Positions 17,284 through 26,093 are shown, numbered from the stretch's first letter. The stretch: 64,000 bases of DNA from Labrys sp. KNU-23 (GCF_008330945.1 NZ_CP043489.1:1674001-1738000); one strand, 5' to 3'. Numbers and translations: made by a program. Notes: generated from the letters alone by a model not told the origin.

Positions 17284-18057
17284 ATGAGAGCCACTCGCTT
17301 GCCAAGGTCTGCGCAAATTTTAGGCACAATGGTCGCAGTTGCGGTATTTTCGAGCAACCTGCCTGCGGCGTTGGCCAATCCGTGCGTCGTCCCGGCGGAA
17401 GCGGGCGAAAACGTGACGATTGCGGGCAAGAGTGACGAGGGCTATCTCCTGCTCGCGGATCGCCGCAGGATCCGGCTCGCGGGCGTGGACATGGCCTCGC
17501 TGCGCCTGCCCGATCTGGTCGATACCGCCGCGACCTTGGTGGCATCGGCGACGCCCGACAGGCACGGCGCCCTGCGCGGAGCGCTCTATCTGGAGGGGCG
17601 CGACCTGGCGGCCGATCTTGCGGCCCGTGGATTGGCGCGCATTCGCCCTTCCGTTGGGGAAGATGTGTGTTACACAGAATTAATGACTGCAGAGGACAAT
17701 GCCCGCCGGGCTCGGCTTGGCCTCTGGGTCGAACCGGGCTATGCAGTCGCCGATGCGGCGACTCCCGAGGCCGTTGCCCGCCACGCCGATGGCTTCGCCA
17801 TCGTGGTGGGACGCGTGCTGCATGTTGGAGTGACGAAGACGACCGTGTGGATCGATTTCGGCAAAATCTGGCGCGAAGACGTGACTTTGGCGATACCCGC
17901 CAAACAATGGCCACGTTTCGAGGCAACCGGTCTCAGCGCTGCTGCCCTCGAGGGCAGCTATGTCAGGGCCCGCGGTGTCGTGACGATGCGCGACGGGCCC
18001 CGCATCGAAATTACCGAACCGGCGGCGATCGAACAGATCGCTCCGGTATCGCCGTGA
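17284..18057 (+). CDS. Secreted thermonuclease-fold (SNase-like) protein
   Basis: A 257-residue protein with an N-terminal signal peptide (about 1-32, ending PAALA) and a degenerate staphylococcal-nuclease-like domain: DRRRIRLAGVDMASLRLPD resembles the first SNase strand-loop, GRDLAADLAARGLARIRP the helix, and EDNARRARLGLW the conserved segment that ends many such domains. The usual glutamate after GVDxP is not evident, so nuclease activity is doubtful. A second half (about 150-257) looks like an OB-type beta-rich domain. The ATG at 17284 gives a clean signal peptide. The M48 protease gene follows 22 bases later. Confidence 0.7.
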   Translation: MRATRLPRSAQILGTMVAVAVFSSNLPAALANPCVVPAEAGENVTIAGKSDEGYLLLADRRRIRLAGVDMASLRLPDLVDTAATLVASATPDRHGALRGALYLEGRDLAADLAARGLARIRPSVGEDVCYTELMTAEDNARRARLGLWVEPGYAVADAATPEAVARHADGFAIVVGRVLHVGVTKTTVWIDFGKIWREDVTLAIPAKQWPRFEATGLSAAALEGSYVRARGVVTMRDGPRIEITEPAAIEQIAPVSP

Positions 18058-18079
18058 GAGGAGTGGAGAGCTGAGCGAG

Positions 18080-19534
18080 ATGCTGGGGGGCGCGGCAAGA
18101 CAACCGAACTGGCGGCGGGTTTGTGCCCTGGCGGTCGCGCTTGGCCTGTCCTCCTGCGCGACCGTCGGCGACAACGACCAGGCGGGCGATATCCCGCGTG
18201 CCACGCCGGCGGCTCTCCCTGCCGAGGCCCCGCGCGTCATCGCTCCCCCCAATGCGGAGGACCGCGAAAGCGCCCGCGTTCTCGCCTCCTATGGCGGCGC
18301 CTATCGCAATGCCGCCCTGGAGCGCTATCTTGACGACCTCGTCCAGCGCCTTGCCGCCCAGTCGGACCGGCCCGACATTCCCTACAAGCTGACGGTGCTG
18401 AACGCCTCGTCGATCAACGCCTTCGCCCTGCCCTCCGGCCGCCTTTACGTGACGCGCGGCCTGCTCGCGCTCGCCAATGACGATGCCGAAATCGCCGCGG
18501 TGATCGCCCATGAGATGGCGCATGTTTCCGCGCGTCACGCCGCCGCGCGCGCCGATCGCGAACGCCAGTCCCTGGTCGTCTCCAAGGTGGCGAGCGTGGT
18601 GCACAATCCCGGCCTGGTGTCATCGAGCCAGAACAGCCTGGCGAGCTTCTCTCGCCAGCAGGAACTGAATGCCGACGAGATCGGCATCCGCACCATCGCC
18701 AAGGCTGGCTTCGATCCTTACGGCGCCGCGCGTTTCCTGGCCTCGATGCGCCGGCAGGTGGAGGCGCGTTCGCGCCAGACCACGCCGGACTTCCTGTCGA
18801 CCCATCCCTCCACGCCGGAACGCATCGCCAAGGCCAACACCGAGGCAGCCCAGTATGGCGCTCCCGGTTCTGGCGAGCATGACAAGTTCCGCTATCTGTC
18901 GGTGATCGACGGGCTCACCTATGGCGACGATCCGGCACAGGGCTATGTGCAGGGCCGCATCTTCTGGCAGCCGCGCCTGGCCTTCACCTTCACCACGCCG
19001 CCCAATTTCACCCTCGACAACACGCCGCAGGCGATTCTCGGCGTCGACGGCAATGGCCGCGCGCTGCGCCTCGACACGGTCAAGACCAAGGATGGCCAGT
19101 CGCTTACCGACTATCTCGCCTCGGGCTGGATCAGCGGCGTCGATACCACCTCGGTCTCCACCCTGCGCATCAACGGCAACGAGGCGGCGACCGCCCTCGC
19201 CCGCGGCCAGGACTGGAGCTTCCGCCTCTATGCCATCCGCTTCGGCAGCGACGTCTACCGGCTGATCCTGGCGGCACGCGATCTCAATGCCGCGACCGAC
19301 GCGCTGTTCCAGGAGACCGCTAACAGCTTCCGGCGCATGACGCCGGAAGAGCAGCGCAATGTGCGTCCCGAGCATATCGACATCGTCACCGTGCGCTCGG
19401 GCGACACGCTGCAGTCCCTGGCCGCCCGCATGGCCGGCCCCCAGGACCAGCTCGAACGCTTCCTGGTACTGAACGGCTTCGACGAAACCAGTCCGCTCAG
19501 GCCAGGCGACCGGGTCAAGGTCGTCACGCAGTAG
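18080..19534 (+). CDS. M48-family metalloprotease, lipoprotein with LysM-like end (BepA-like)
   Basis: A 484-residue periplasmic zinc protease. The N-terminus is a lipoprotein signal with lipobox LSSC. The M48 zinc motif HEMAH (H144-H148) and third-ligand region QQELNADEIG are intact, followed by a Ser/Thr-rich substrate helix and the family stretch THPSTPERI. The C-terminus has a LysM-type fold (VRSGDTLQSLAARM to LRPGDRVKVV) that could bind peptidoglycan. BepA-type proteases check outer-membrane protein assembly; the middle domain may bind partners. Overall confidence in the protease call is high, in the BepA-like role moderate. Confidence 0.88.
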   Translation: MLGGAARQPNWRRVCALAVALGLSSCATVGDNDQAGDIPRATPAALPAEAPRVIAPPNAEDRESARVLASYGGAYRNAALERYLDDLVQRLAAQSDRPDIPYKLTVLNASSINAFALPSGRLYVTRGLLALANDDAEIAAVIAHEMAHVSARHAAARADRERQSLVVSKVASVVHNPGLVSSSQNSLASFSRQQELNADEIGIRTIAKAGFDPYGAARFLASMRRQVEARSRQTTPDFLSTHPSTPERIAKANTEAAQYGAPGSGEHDKFRYLSVIDGLTYGDDPAQGYVQGRIFWQPRLAFTFTTPPNFTLDNTPQAILGVDGNGRALRLDTVKTKDGQSLTDYLASGWISGVDTTSVSTLRINGNEAATALARGQDWSFRLYAIRFGSDVYRLILAARDLNAATDALFQETANSFRRMTPEEQRNVRPEHIDIVTVRSGDTLQSLAARMAGPQDQLERFLVLNGFDETSPLRPGDRVKVVTQ

Positions 19535-19623
19535 CGGTGGGGGCCTTCTCCCCCTGCGGAGCCTTGGTACCCCCCAAGGAAACGCCTTGGATAGTGGCAG
19601 CCGGAGGGCGGTGGAGCCACCCC

Positions 19624-20478
19624 TCACCCGAGCCGATAGAACGCCGCCGCATTGTCCCTGAACAGCTTGCGCCGCTCCGATGGCGAGCAGTCATGTACGA
19701 TCTCGTCGACCACATGCACCCAGTCGGGATAGGTCCCCGCCAGCTCCAGCACATGCCAGTCCGAGCCAAACATCACGCGCTCGAAGCCGAAGCTCTCCAG
19801 GGCATGCTCGACATAGGGCGCGATCTCCTGGCGGGTCCAGCTGCGGTGATCGGCCTCCGTGCACACGCCGGAGATCTTGCAATGGACGTTGGGCAACGCG
19901 GCAAGTCGCTTCAAATCGGCGCGCCAGGGCTCCATCTCACCCGCCTTGATCGCCGGCTTGCCGATATGGTCGAGCACGAAGCGGACATCCGGGCATTGCT
20001 GCACCATGCGGATCGCGTTCGGCAGTTGGTGATGCAGGATGCAGATGTCGAAGGACAGGTCGTGGCGGGCCAGCAGCTTGAGTCCAGCCAGGAAATCGGG
20101 CTGCAGGCAGAATTCCGGATCGGGCTGGCCCTGGATCAGCCGCCGGATGCCCCGCAGCGGCTTGTGCTCGCGCAGGCGCTCGAGATCCGCCTCCACCGCT
20201 GCCCCCTTTTCGAGCGGCAGGCTCGCCACCATGGCGCCGAGCCGGGGCTCGGCCGCTGCAAGCTCGGTCACCCAGGCGGCTTCGTCGAGATGCTGGCCAG
20301 CATCGACATCGACTTCCACGAAGACGAAACGCTCGATCTCGACCGGCCCGGCCGCAGCGAACACATCTGATGGCACCGCCTTCGAGCGCAGGCCGGTGAC
20401 GCCCTCAGCCCAGGCATAGCCCAGGCGCGCCGGGTCGAGCAGATGAACATGGCTATCGATGATGGGGTAGTCGAGCAT
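19624..20478 (-). CDS. Amidohydrolase family protein (COG3618, PDC/lactone hydrolase type)
   Basis: A 284-residue TIM-barrel hydrolase. It starts with the metal motif IIDSHVHLLD, and later strands carry LDHIGKP, CKISGV and FGSDWHV, the usual motif set of the 2-pyrone-4,6-dicarboxylate lactonase and L-rhamnono/L-fucono-lactonase group. Substrate is therefore likely a lactone. No operon partner reads in the same direction; the lyase homologue starting at 22156 reads the same way but a repeat separates them. Confidence 0.85.
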   Translation of the reverse strand: MLDYPIIDSHVHLLDPARLGYAWAEGVTGLRSKAVPSDVFAAAGPVEIERFVFVEVDVDAGQHLDEAAWVTELAAAEPRLGAMVASLPLEKGAAVEADLERLREHKPLRGIRRLIQGQPDPEFCLQPDFLAGLKLLARHDLSFDICILHHQLPNAIRMVQQCPDVRFVLDHIGKPAIKAGEMEPWRADLKRLAALPNVHCKISGVCTEADHRSWTRQEIAPYVEHALESFGFERVMFGSDWHVLELAGTYPDWVHVVDEIVHDCSPSERRKLFRDNAAAFYRLG

Positions 20479-20493
20479 GATATCGGGCCTATG

Positions 20494-20578
20494 GCGTTCT
20501 GCGCTTTGATGGCATCACCAAGAAGTGCAAAGACGCGTTCGAACAAGGAGTTGGAACAAAAGCGCGGTTGGGCCTAGA
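20494..20578. repeat. Dispersed intergenic repeat R1, copy 2
   Basis: Matches other R1 copies at CCAAGAA, GCAAAGACGCGT, GAACAA and AGCGCGGTT, and ends GGGCCTAG. It separates the amidohydrolase start from the lyase homologue stop. Confidence 0.6.
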
Positions 20579-20668
20579 TGCGCTCGCTCCGGACGGCGTT
20601 GCTCTTTTTGGTCGAGGCAATGGTATTGCCTGACAAATAGGCGGTCAACCGGGAGGCAAACGGCGTTC

Positions 20669-22156
20669 TCACCACCCCTGCGCCCTGATCGCCTCCGCCA
20701 GGCGGGAGACGTCGGGGCCGCTCGGGCGATCCTCTTCCAGGCGCTCGACATGGGCACGCACGAAATCGCGGATGCGCGCGGTGCCCTCGCCGAGCGCGAC
20801 CGTGCCGCGCAGGTCGATGCTCTGGGCCGCCACCATCATCTCGCAGGCCGCCAGCACCAGCACCCGCGCCGCGCTTTCGCCGAGCTTGGTCACGGCGGCC
20901 GGCGCATTGGCGGCGTGGTCCTCGACGCCGTCGGCCGCATGCAGCAAGGCCAGGGTCGCCGGCTGGGCCCGCGCCCGAATCTCGCCTTCCAGGGCACCGA
21001 TGGCCTTCTGCAGCGTGGCGAAGCCGGTGCGGCTCTGCCCCATCGGGGTGAGGAAGCGCGGCTGGTCGGAATAGACGGGCGACATCAGCTTCAAGGCGCG
21101 CTGGGCCGAGATCGTCGCCACATGGGAGAGCGCCTGCGACAGCGCCTCGAAGCGCAGAGTAAAGCCGGTCATGTCGAAATTGCCGTTGGAAACCAGCTGC
21201 CCCTCGACGATCACCGGATTGTCGCCGGAATGGTTGAGTTCGAGCAGCACCATCGCTTCCGCCTCGGCAAAGGCGGTGCGCGCGGCACCGTGCACCGGTG
21301 CGACGCAACGGAAGGAGAGCGGATCCTGAACCCGCCGGCTCGCCTTGTTGTCGCCGAGGGGGCCACCGGCCAGCAGGGCATAGATCGCGCGGGCCGCCTC
21401 GCGCTGACCCGGGGCCGGACGGGCCGCGTTCACCGCCTCGGACAGGGGGGTGATATTGGCACCGAAGGCTTCCATCGACAGGGCGGCGGCGCGGTCAAGC
21501 GTATCGAGCGCCAGGCGCGCTTCGGCGAGCGCCAAGGCGCCGCGGCCGGTGGAGGCGGCATTGGCCACCACCAGGGCATGCCCGTCCTTCGGCCCGATCG
21601 GTACCGGCTGCAGCCCGGCCCTCCGCAGCGCCTCGGCGCCGGCCAGGCGCTCGCCGCGATAGTCGACCTCGCCCTCGCCGAGCAGCGCCAGGGCCATATG
21701 GGCAAGCGGTGCGAGATCGGCGGCGCCGATCGAGCCGATCGTCGGTACGATGGGATGAAATCCGGCATTGAGGGCAGCGGCCAGCGCTTCCACGACCGCG
21801 AGCGACACGCCGGTCTGGCCGACGCTCATGCCGGCAATGCGCGCCGCCATCATGGCCCTGACCTCGGCGACCGGCATTTCATCGCCCACCCCGACCGCGC
21901 GGGCAAAGGCGACGCGCCGCTGGAAAGCGGCAAGATCGTCGGCGGAAAGCCGGGTGTCGACGCCGGCGCCGAGCCCGGTGGTCAGGCCGTAGACCGGCTT
22001 GTTCTCGGCAATGGCCTGCTCGATCACCGAGCGCGCCGCACCGATACGTTCGCGGGCAGCGGATGACAGGACGACCGGGCAGCGCTCGCGGGCTATGGCC
22101 GTCAGCGCATCGATGGTCAGGGGCGCATCGCCGATCACCACGGTTTCGCCGGACAT
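20669..22156 (-). CDS. Histidine ammonia-lyase homologue lacking the MIO triad
   Basis: A 495-residue protein of the HAL/PAL superfamily (HutH is about 510). The overall alignment is clear: VYGLTTGLGAG, GEGEVDYRGERLAGAEALRRAG, VQDPLSFRC, and GVEDHAANAP. But the segment that should read GSVGASGDLAPLA reads GSIGAADLAPLA (GAAD at residues 144-147), so the Ala-Ser-Gly that forms the MIO cofactor is absent. The tyrosine of QDPYSLRC is leucine, and the Asn of the ALINGTQ region is not kept. The Tyr of YG.TTG, the Arg of SFRC and the Glu of EDH remain. No other hut gene is near. It may be inactive or catalyse something else. AGGGAACC precedes the ATG. Confidence 0.88.
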   Translation of the reverse strand: MSGETVVIGDAPLTIDALTAIARERCPVVLSSAARERIGAARSVIEQAIAENKPVYGLTTGLGAGVDTRLSADDLAAFQRRVAFARAVGVGDEMPVAEVRAMMAARIAGMSVGQTGVSLAVVEALAAALNAGFHPIVPTIGSIGAADLAPLAHMALALLGEGEVDYRGERLAGAEALRRAGLQPVPIGPKDGHALVVANAASTGRGALALAEARLALDTLDRAAALSMEAFGANITPLSEAVNAARPAPGQREAARAIYALLAGGPLGDNKASRRVQDPLSFRCVAPVHGAARTAFAEAEAMVLLELNHSGDNPVIVEGQLVSNGNFDMTGFTLRFEALSQALSHVATISAQRALKLMSPVYSDQPRFLTPMGQSRTGFATLQKAIGALEGEIRARAQPATLALLHAADGVEDHAANAPAAVTKLGESAARVLVLAACEMMVAAQSIDLRGTVALGEGTARIRDFVRAHVERLEEDRPSGPDVSRLAEAIRAQGW

Positions 22157-22270
22157 TTTCAAGGTTCCCTCATCACTGTCGGCCCGCGCCATCGTTTGCG
22201 TGACCTCGCACCGCCAATCGCATAGAAGGGGACGCATCTCCAAGGAAATGTGCATGCCGCGAGGATGAGA

Positions 22271-23038
22271 ATGAGCGCGCTGATCGAACTGTTCTTGTGC
22301 CGGAGCGACAATTTCGGCGTGCTGCTTCATGACGAGGCGACCGGACGCACGGCGGCCATCGACGCACCGGAAGCCGAAGCGATCGAAGCCGCCCTCGAAC
22401 GACGTGGCTGGCGGCTGACCGACATCCTGGTCACCCATCATCACGCCGACCATGTCGAGGGCATCGAAGAATTGAAGGCGTCCTATGGCTGCCGGGTGGT
22501 GGCGGCCAAAGCCGATGCCCACCGCATCCCGGCCGTCGACGAAACCGTTGCGGAGGGCGACATCGTCACCGTCGGCTCGCTCGCGGCCGAGATCATCGAC
22601 ACGCCCGGCCATACCGTCGGTCATATCGCCTATTGGTTCGCCGAGCAGAAGCTGCTGTTTGCCGCCGATACGCTGTTTTCGCTCGGCTGCGGCCGGCTGT
22701 TCGAGGGCTCGCCGGCCGACATGTGGCGGTCCCTGCTGAAATTGCGAGCCTTGCCCGACGATACGCAGCTCTATTGCGGGCATGAATACACCCTTGCCAA
22801 TGCCCGCTTCGCCCTCACGGTCGACCCCGCCAACCAGGCGCTCGTCCGGCGCGCCGCCGAGGTCGAGGCCCAGCGCGGCGCCCACCGCTTCACCCTGCCG
22901 GTGCTGCTGGGCGCCGAAAAGCAAGAAAATCCGTTCCTGCGCGCTGACGATCCCGGCGTCGCCAAGGCCGTCGGGCTGGCCGGAGCCGATCCCGTCGCCG
23001 TGTTCGCCGAACTGCGCGAGCGCAAAAACCGGTTCTGA
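22271..23038 (+). CDS. Metallo-beta-lactamase-fold hydroxyacylglutathione hydrolase (glyoxalase II type)
   Basis: A 255-residue two-zinc hydrolase. The metal motif THHHADH and the later ligands in DTPGHTVGHIAYW, FAADTLFSLGCGRLFEGS and YCGHEYTLANARFA are all present, matching GloB closely, including the C-terminal helical region that binds glutathione thioesters. It would hydrolyse S-lactoylglutathione to lactate. The start at 22271 follows GAGGA. It is divergent from the lyase homologue and is followed by a cupin gene with a short gap. Confidence 0.92.
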   Translation: MSALIELFLCRSDNFGVLLHDEATGRTAAIDAPEAEAIEAALERRGWRLTDILVTHHHADHVEGIEELKASYGCRVVAAKADAHRIPAVDETVAEGDIVTVGSLAAEIIDTPGHTVGHIAYWFAEQKLLFAADTLFSLGCGRLFEGSPADMWRSLLKLRALPDDTQLYCGHEYTLANARFALTVDPANQALVRRAAEVEAQRGAHRFTLPVLLGAEKQENPFLRADDPGVAKAVGLAGADPVAVFAELRERKNRF

Positions 23039-23055
23039 ATACCCTCTTCGACACA

Positions 23056-23496
23056 ATGGAAATGATCATGAAGACCGCCGCCGAGATCATCGCCCTCCTC
23101 GACATGCAGCCCCACCCCGAGGGCGGCCACTATGTCCGCACGTTCGAAGACAGCGCCCTTCACGGCGACCGGTCGGCCTCGACCGCGATCTATTACCTGC
23201 TCCAGGCCGGCGAGCGTTCGCATTGGCATCGGGTCGACGCCTCCGAGATCTGGCACTTCCATGCCGGCGCGCCGCTGGCCCTCGACCTCTCGGCGGATGG
23301 AATTGCCACCAAGCGCCTGATCCTCGGCACCGATTTCGCCGCAGGCCAACGGCCGCAGGGCGTGGTACCGACGGGCGTGTGGCAGGCGGCTCGCAGCCTC
23401 GGCGACTGGACTCTGGTGGGCTGTACGGTTGCCCCCGGCTTCCGTTTCGAAGGCTTCGAACTGGCGTCGCCTGATTGGGCGCCGGGAGCGAAATAG
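23056..23496 (+). CDS. Cupin domain protein (DUF985 / YML079w type)
   Basis: A 146-residue single-cupin protein. It shows the family signatures MQPHPEGGHYVRTFE, RSASTAIYYLL and SHWHRVDASEIWHFHAGAPL, then VPTGVWQAARSLGDWTLVGCTVAPGFRFEGFEL. The histidine cluster suggests a small-molecule or metal pocket. Function in the family is not settled. Three possible ATG codons lie close together (23056, 23062, 23068). It starts 17 bases after the glyoxalase II-like gene, so both are probably cotranscribed. Confidence 0.88.
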   Translation: MEMIMKTAAEIIALLDMQPHPEGGHYVRTFEDSALHGDRSASTAIYYLLQAGERSHWHRVDASEIWHFHAGAPLALDLSADGIATKRLILGTDFAAGQRPQGVVPTGVWQAARSLGDWTLVGCTVAPGFRFEGFELASPDWAPGAK

Positions 23497-23539
23497 CGAT
23501 TTGCTTGATGGGGTGGCTCAACTGCAGGCACGTTCGGGT

Positions 23540-23797
23540 ATGCATCTTCAGATTCAGAGGCTCACCATGCGGGTCGCCAAGTGAGGCAATAGTCTGGCAG
23601 TTCGCATTCCCGCCGTGGTCGTCGAAGCCCTCCAATTGAAAGAGGGCGACGACATCGAAATCCGCATCGCTGGCCAGCGTCGGCTGGAAATCGCCCGCAC
23701 GCCAAACCGCGAGGAACTGCTGCGCAGATTGCGGGTCTTCCCTGGGCGGCTCCCTGCGGATCTCAGCCTCGATCGCGACGACGCGCATACGCGCTGA
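23540..23797 (+). pseudogene. MazE/AbrB-type antitoxin gene interrupted by a nonsense codon
   Basis: Translating through one stop gives MRVAK-stop-GNSLAVRIPAVVVEAL, then LKEGDDIEIRI and a C-terminal tail ending at TGA 23795. MazE-family antitoxins read VAKWGNSLAVRIP here, so the TGA at 23582-23584 replaces the conserved tryptophan codon TGG by one base change. The remaining frame is intact with no other stop. No toxin gene (PemK/MazF or VapC) follows; the next 230 bases are non-coding up to the kdp operon. It is therefore an orphan, recently broken antitoxin remnant. A start at 23567 is more family-like than 23540. Confidence 0.75.
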
Positions 23798-23868
23798 AGC
23801 AACGTACGGCCCCGCTCGGGGCATTCCATCTTGTCCGCCTCTTTCCGCCGGCTATCGGAGCCAAGATG

Positions 23869-23907
23869 CGGACATCGCGACATGCAGGCAGGTCGCTGCG
23901 AAGTCCG
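23869..23907. repeat. Nested inverted repeat, related to copies elsewhere
   Basis: GCGGAC/GTCCGC outer arms enclose GCGAC/GTCGC. The minus strand of 23874-23898 matches 32739-32763 with two mismatches over 25 bases, so this is another dispersed short repeat, and the outer arms recall the ptsP-prfA element. Confidence 0.55.
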
Positions 23908-24024
23908 CGCTCCTGGCCCGTCATCCTTACACTTTCCTTATGCCCGGGCCCGATAATCGGAATCGAACCCTGACGCGCTTTGGTGGCAAACCACATCCAT
24001 GCCCAATCGGGTTGGAGTTTTGTC

Positions 24025-24108
24025 ATGCTAGATCTTGCCTATGTGGCGCTGGGGCTCGGTGGCCTGTTCCTGATGGTCCTTTATGCCCGCGTCCTCGACA
24101 GGCTGTGA
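24025..24108 (+). CDS. 27-residue membrane peptide ahead of kdpF
   Basis: A very short open frame whose product, beginning MLDLAYVALGLGG and ending LYARVLDRL, is one hydrophobic helix with a basic C-terminal end. GGAG lies about 7 bases before the ATG (GTTGGAGTTTTGTC). The stop TGA is 8 bases before the kdpF ATG, suggesting coupled translation. I do not recognise it as a named Kdp subunit; it could be a duplicated KdpF-like stabilising peptide. Its conservation in other genomes would decide whether it is real. Confidence 0.6.
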   Translation: MLDLAYVALGLGGLFLMVLYARVLDRL

Positions 24109-24116
24109 GGCGCATC

Positions 24117-24203
24117 ATGTTCGATCCCCTCCTCGGCCTCCTCGTGGCCGTCCTGCTCGGCGCCTATCTCGTCTTCACGCTGGTGCGCCCCGAACGCTTC
24201 TGA
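24117..24203 (+). CDS. kdpF: K+-transporting ATPase subunit KdpF
   Basis: A 28-residue single-span peptide, starting MFDPLLGLLVAVLLG and ending with the hallmark YLVFTLVRPERF. KdpF stabilises the KdpABC complex in the inner membrane. It is the normal first gene of kdpFABC. Confidence 0.93.
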   Translation: MFDPLLGLLVAVLLGAYLVFTLVRPERF

Positions 24204-24267
24204 GTTTTACGGCTTCACCGCCTTTCTTCGCCGGCCGCCCCCGCGCCGGCGCGATGGCGCGTGACGG

Positions 24268-24302
24268 GAGCGGGGCCGGCTCATCGGGAAACGGCCCCGC
24301 TC
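24268..24302 (+). other. Stem-loop between kdpF and kdpA
   Basis: Perfect 11-base arms GAGCGGGGCCG (24268-24278) and CGGCCCCGCTC (24292-24302). No U-run follows, so this is more likely an mRNA-stabilising or processing structure than a terminator. Confidence 0.6.
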
Positions 24303-24383
24303 TCTGCTCCTTCTCGCTTTTCCGGGCTCCACGCCAATCTCGCACAAGATTTGGCGGGGCCCGTGTTCTTTTGGAGAATTTCC

Positions 24384-26093
24384 ATGTCCTTGAACGGATG
24401 GCTTCAGATCATCCTTCTGTTCGCTTTGGTGCTCGCAGCGGTGAAGCCACTGGGCGCCTATATGGCCCGTGTCTTCTCCGGTGAGAGAACCTTCCTCTCG
24501 CCCGTCCTGGCACCCGTCGAGAAAGGTTTCTACAAACTTTCCGGCATCGATCCCGCCCGGGAACAGGGCTGGCTCGCCTATACGCTCGCCATGCTGTTCT
24601 TCAGCATGGCAGGCTTTGCCTCGCTCTATGCGATCTTCCGGCTGCAGGCCTATCTGCCGCTCAACCCGCAGGGCTTCGACAATCTGGCGCCGGATCTGGC
24701 CTTCAACACGTCGATCAGCTTCGTCACCAACACCAACTGGCAGAACTATGCCGGCGAAAGCACCATGAGCCATTTCAGCCAGATGGCGGGCCTCACCGTG
24801 CATAATTTCGTCTCGGCCGCCACCGGCATCGCCCTTGCCATCGCCCTGACCCGGGCCTTCGCGCGTTCGAGCGCGACCACGCTCGGCAATTTCTGGGTCG
24901 ATCTCACCCGCTCCACGCTCTATGTGCTGCTGCCCATCGCCATCATCGTGGCGCTTGCCTTCGTCGCCATGGGCATCCCGCAGACCCTGCAGGCCAGTGT
25001 CGATGCCACCACGCTGGAAGGTGCCAGGCAGACCATCGCCATGGGACCGATGGCGAGCCAGGAAGCCATCAAGCAGCTCGGTACCAATGGCGGCGGCTTC
25101 TTCAACGCCAACTCGGCCCATCCCTTCGAGAACCCGACGGCTCTCGCCAACTACCTGTCGATCTTCTCGATGCTCGCCATCGCCGCGGCCCTGACCTACA
25201 CCTTCGGCCAGATGGTCGGCGTCCGCCGCCAGGGCTGGGCCCTGCTGTCCGCCATGGCCGTCATCCTGATCGCCGGCGCCGCCGTGGTCTACTGGTCCGA
25301 AACGGCAGGCAATCCGATCCTGGCGCATCTCGGGCTCGACGGCGCGCTCGGCAACATGGAAGGCAAGGAGATCCGCTTCGGCCAGGCGATGACCGCCGTC
25401 TTCGTGGCCGTCACCACCGGCGTGTCCTGCGGCGCGGTCAACGCCATGCATTCCTCGCTGACCCCGCTCGGCGGCCTCATTCCGATGTTCCTGATGCAGC
25501 TCGGCGAAATCCTGCCCGGCGGCGTCGGCTCGGGCCTCTATGGCATGATCGTCTTCGCCATTCTCAGCGTGTTCATCGCCGGCCTGATGGTCGGTCGCAC
25601 GCCGGAATTCCTCGGCAAGAAGATCGAGTCGCGCGAGATGAAGTTCGCCGTGATGGCGATCCTGATCCTGCCCACCGCGATCCTCGGCTTCACCGCGATC
25701 TCGGCCATGGCGCCCTTCGCCCTGTCGCAGCTGGGCAATGCCGGCCCGCACGGCCTTTCGGAACTGCTCTATGCCTACACTTCGACGACCGCCAATAACG
25801 GTTCGGCCTTCGGCAGCCTTTCGGCCAACACGCCCTGGTTCAATGCCACGCTCGGCATCGCCATGCTGCTGGGACGCTTTGCCTATGTCCTGCCGGTGAT
25901 GGCGATCGCAGGCTCCCTGGCCGCCAAGACCAAGGTGCCTGCCTCGGCCGGTACCTTCCCGACCCACACGCCGCTGTTCGTCGGCCTGCTGGTCGGCGTC
26001 ATCCTGATCGTCGGCGGCCTGCAATTCTTCCCCGCGCTCGCGCTGGGGCCGATCGTCGAGCACTTCGTCATGCTCGCGGGAAAGACGTTCTGA
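24384..26093 (+). CDS. kdpA: K+-transporting ATPase subunit KdpA
   Basis: The 569-residue potassium channel-like subunit of the Kdp pump. It is highly hydrophobic and has the four selectivity-filter-like regions, e.g. [60 protein letters not shown] and [25 protein letters not shown] precedes the ATG at 24384; an earlier in-frame start would run through the kdpF-kdpA hairpin and is rejected. Kdp is a high-affinity K+ uptake system induced by K+ limitation through KdpDE. Confidence 0.97.
   Translation: MSLNGWLQIILLFALVLAAVKPLGAYMARVFSGERTFLSPVLAPVEKGFYKLSGIDPAREQGWLAYTLAMLFFSMAGFASLYAIFRLQAYLPLNPQGFDNLAPDLAFNTSISFVTNTNWQNYAGESTMSHFSQMAGLTVHNFVSAATGIALAIALTRAFARSSATTLGNFWVDLTRSTLYVLLPIAIIVALAFVAMGIPQTLQASVDATTLEGARQTIAMGPMASQEAIKQLGTNGGGFFNANSAHPFENPTALANYLSIFSMLAIAAALTYTFGQMVGVRRQGWALLSAMAVILIAGAAVVYWSETAGNPILAHLGLDGALGNMEGKEIRFGQAMTAVFVAVTTGVSCGAVNAMHSSLTPLGGLIPMFLMQLGEILPGGVGSGLYGMIVFAILSVFIAGLMVGRTPEFLGKKIESREMKFAVMAILILPTAILGFTAISAMAPFALSQLGNAGPHGLSELLYAYTSTTANNGSAFGSLSANTPWFNATLGIAMLLGRFAYVLPVMAIAGSLAAKTKVPASAGTFPTHTPLFVGLLVGVILIVGGLQFFPALALGPIVEHFVMLAGKTF

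Noticed and set aside
17227-17330. A possible NtrC site upstream of the glnK promoter (GGCACAATGGTCGC on the plus strand)
   Set aside because: Only one half resembles the NtrC consensus and it lies inside the next gene; too weak to list.
22157-23056. An upstream extension of the lyase homologue frame on the minus strand
   Set aside because: It overlaps the well-supported glyoxalase II-like gene, and a good ribosome-binding site precedes the ATG at 22156.
23945-23975. A tRNA-like 3' segment (GGGTTCGATTCC on the minus strand)
   Set aside because: The bases around the TTCGATT loop do not pair as a T-stem, and no acceptor stem or anticodon arm can be formed. Taken as chance.
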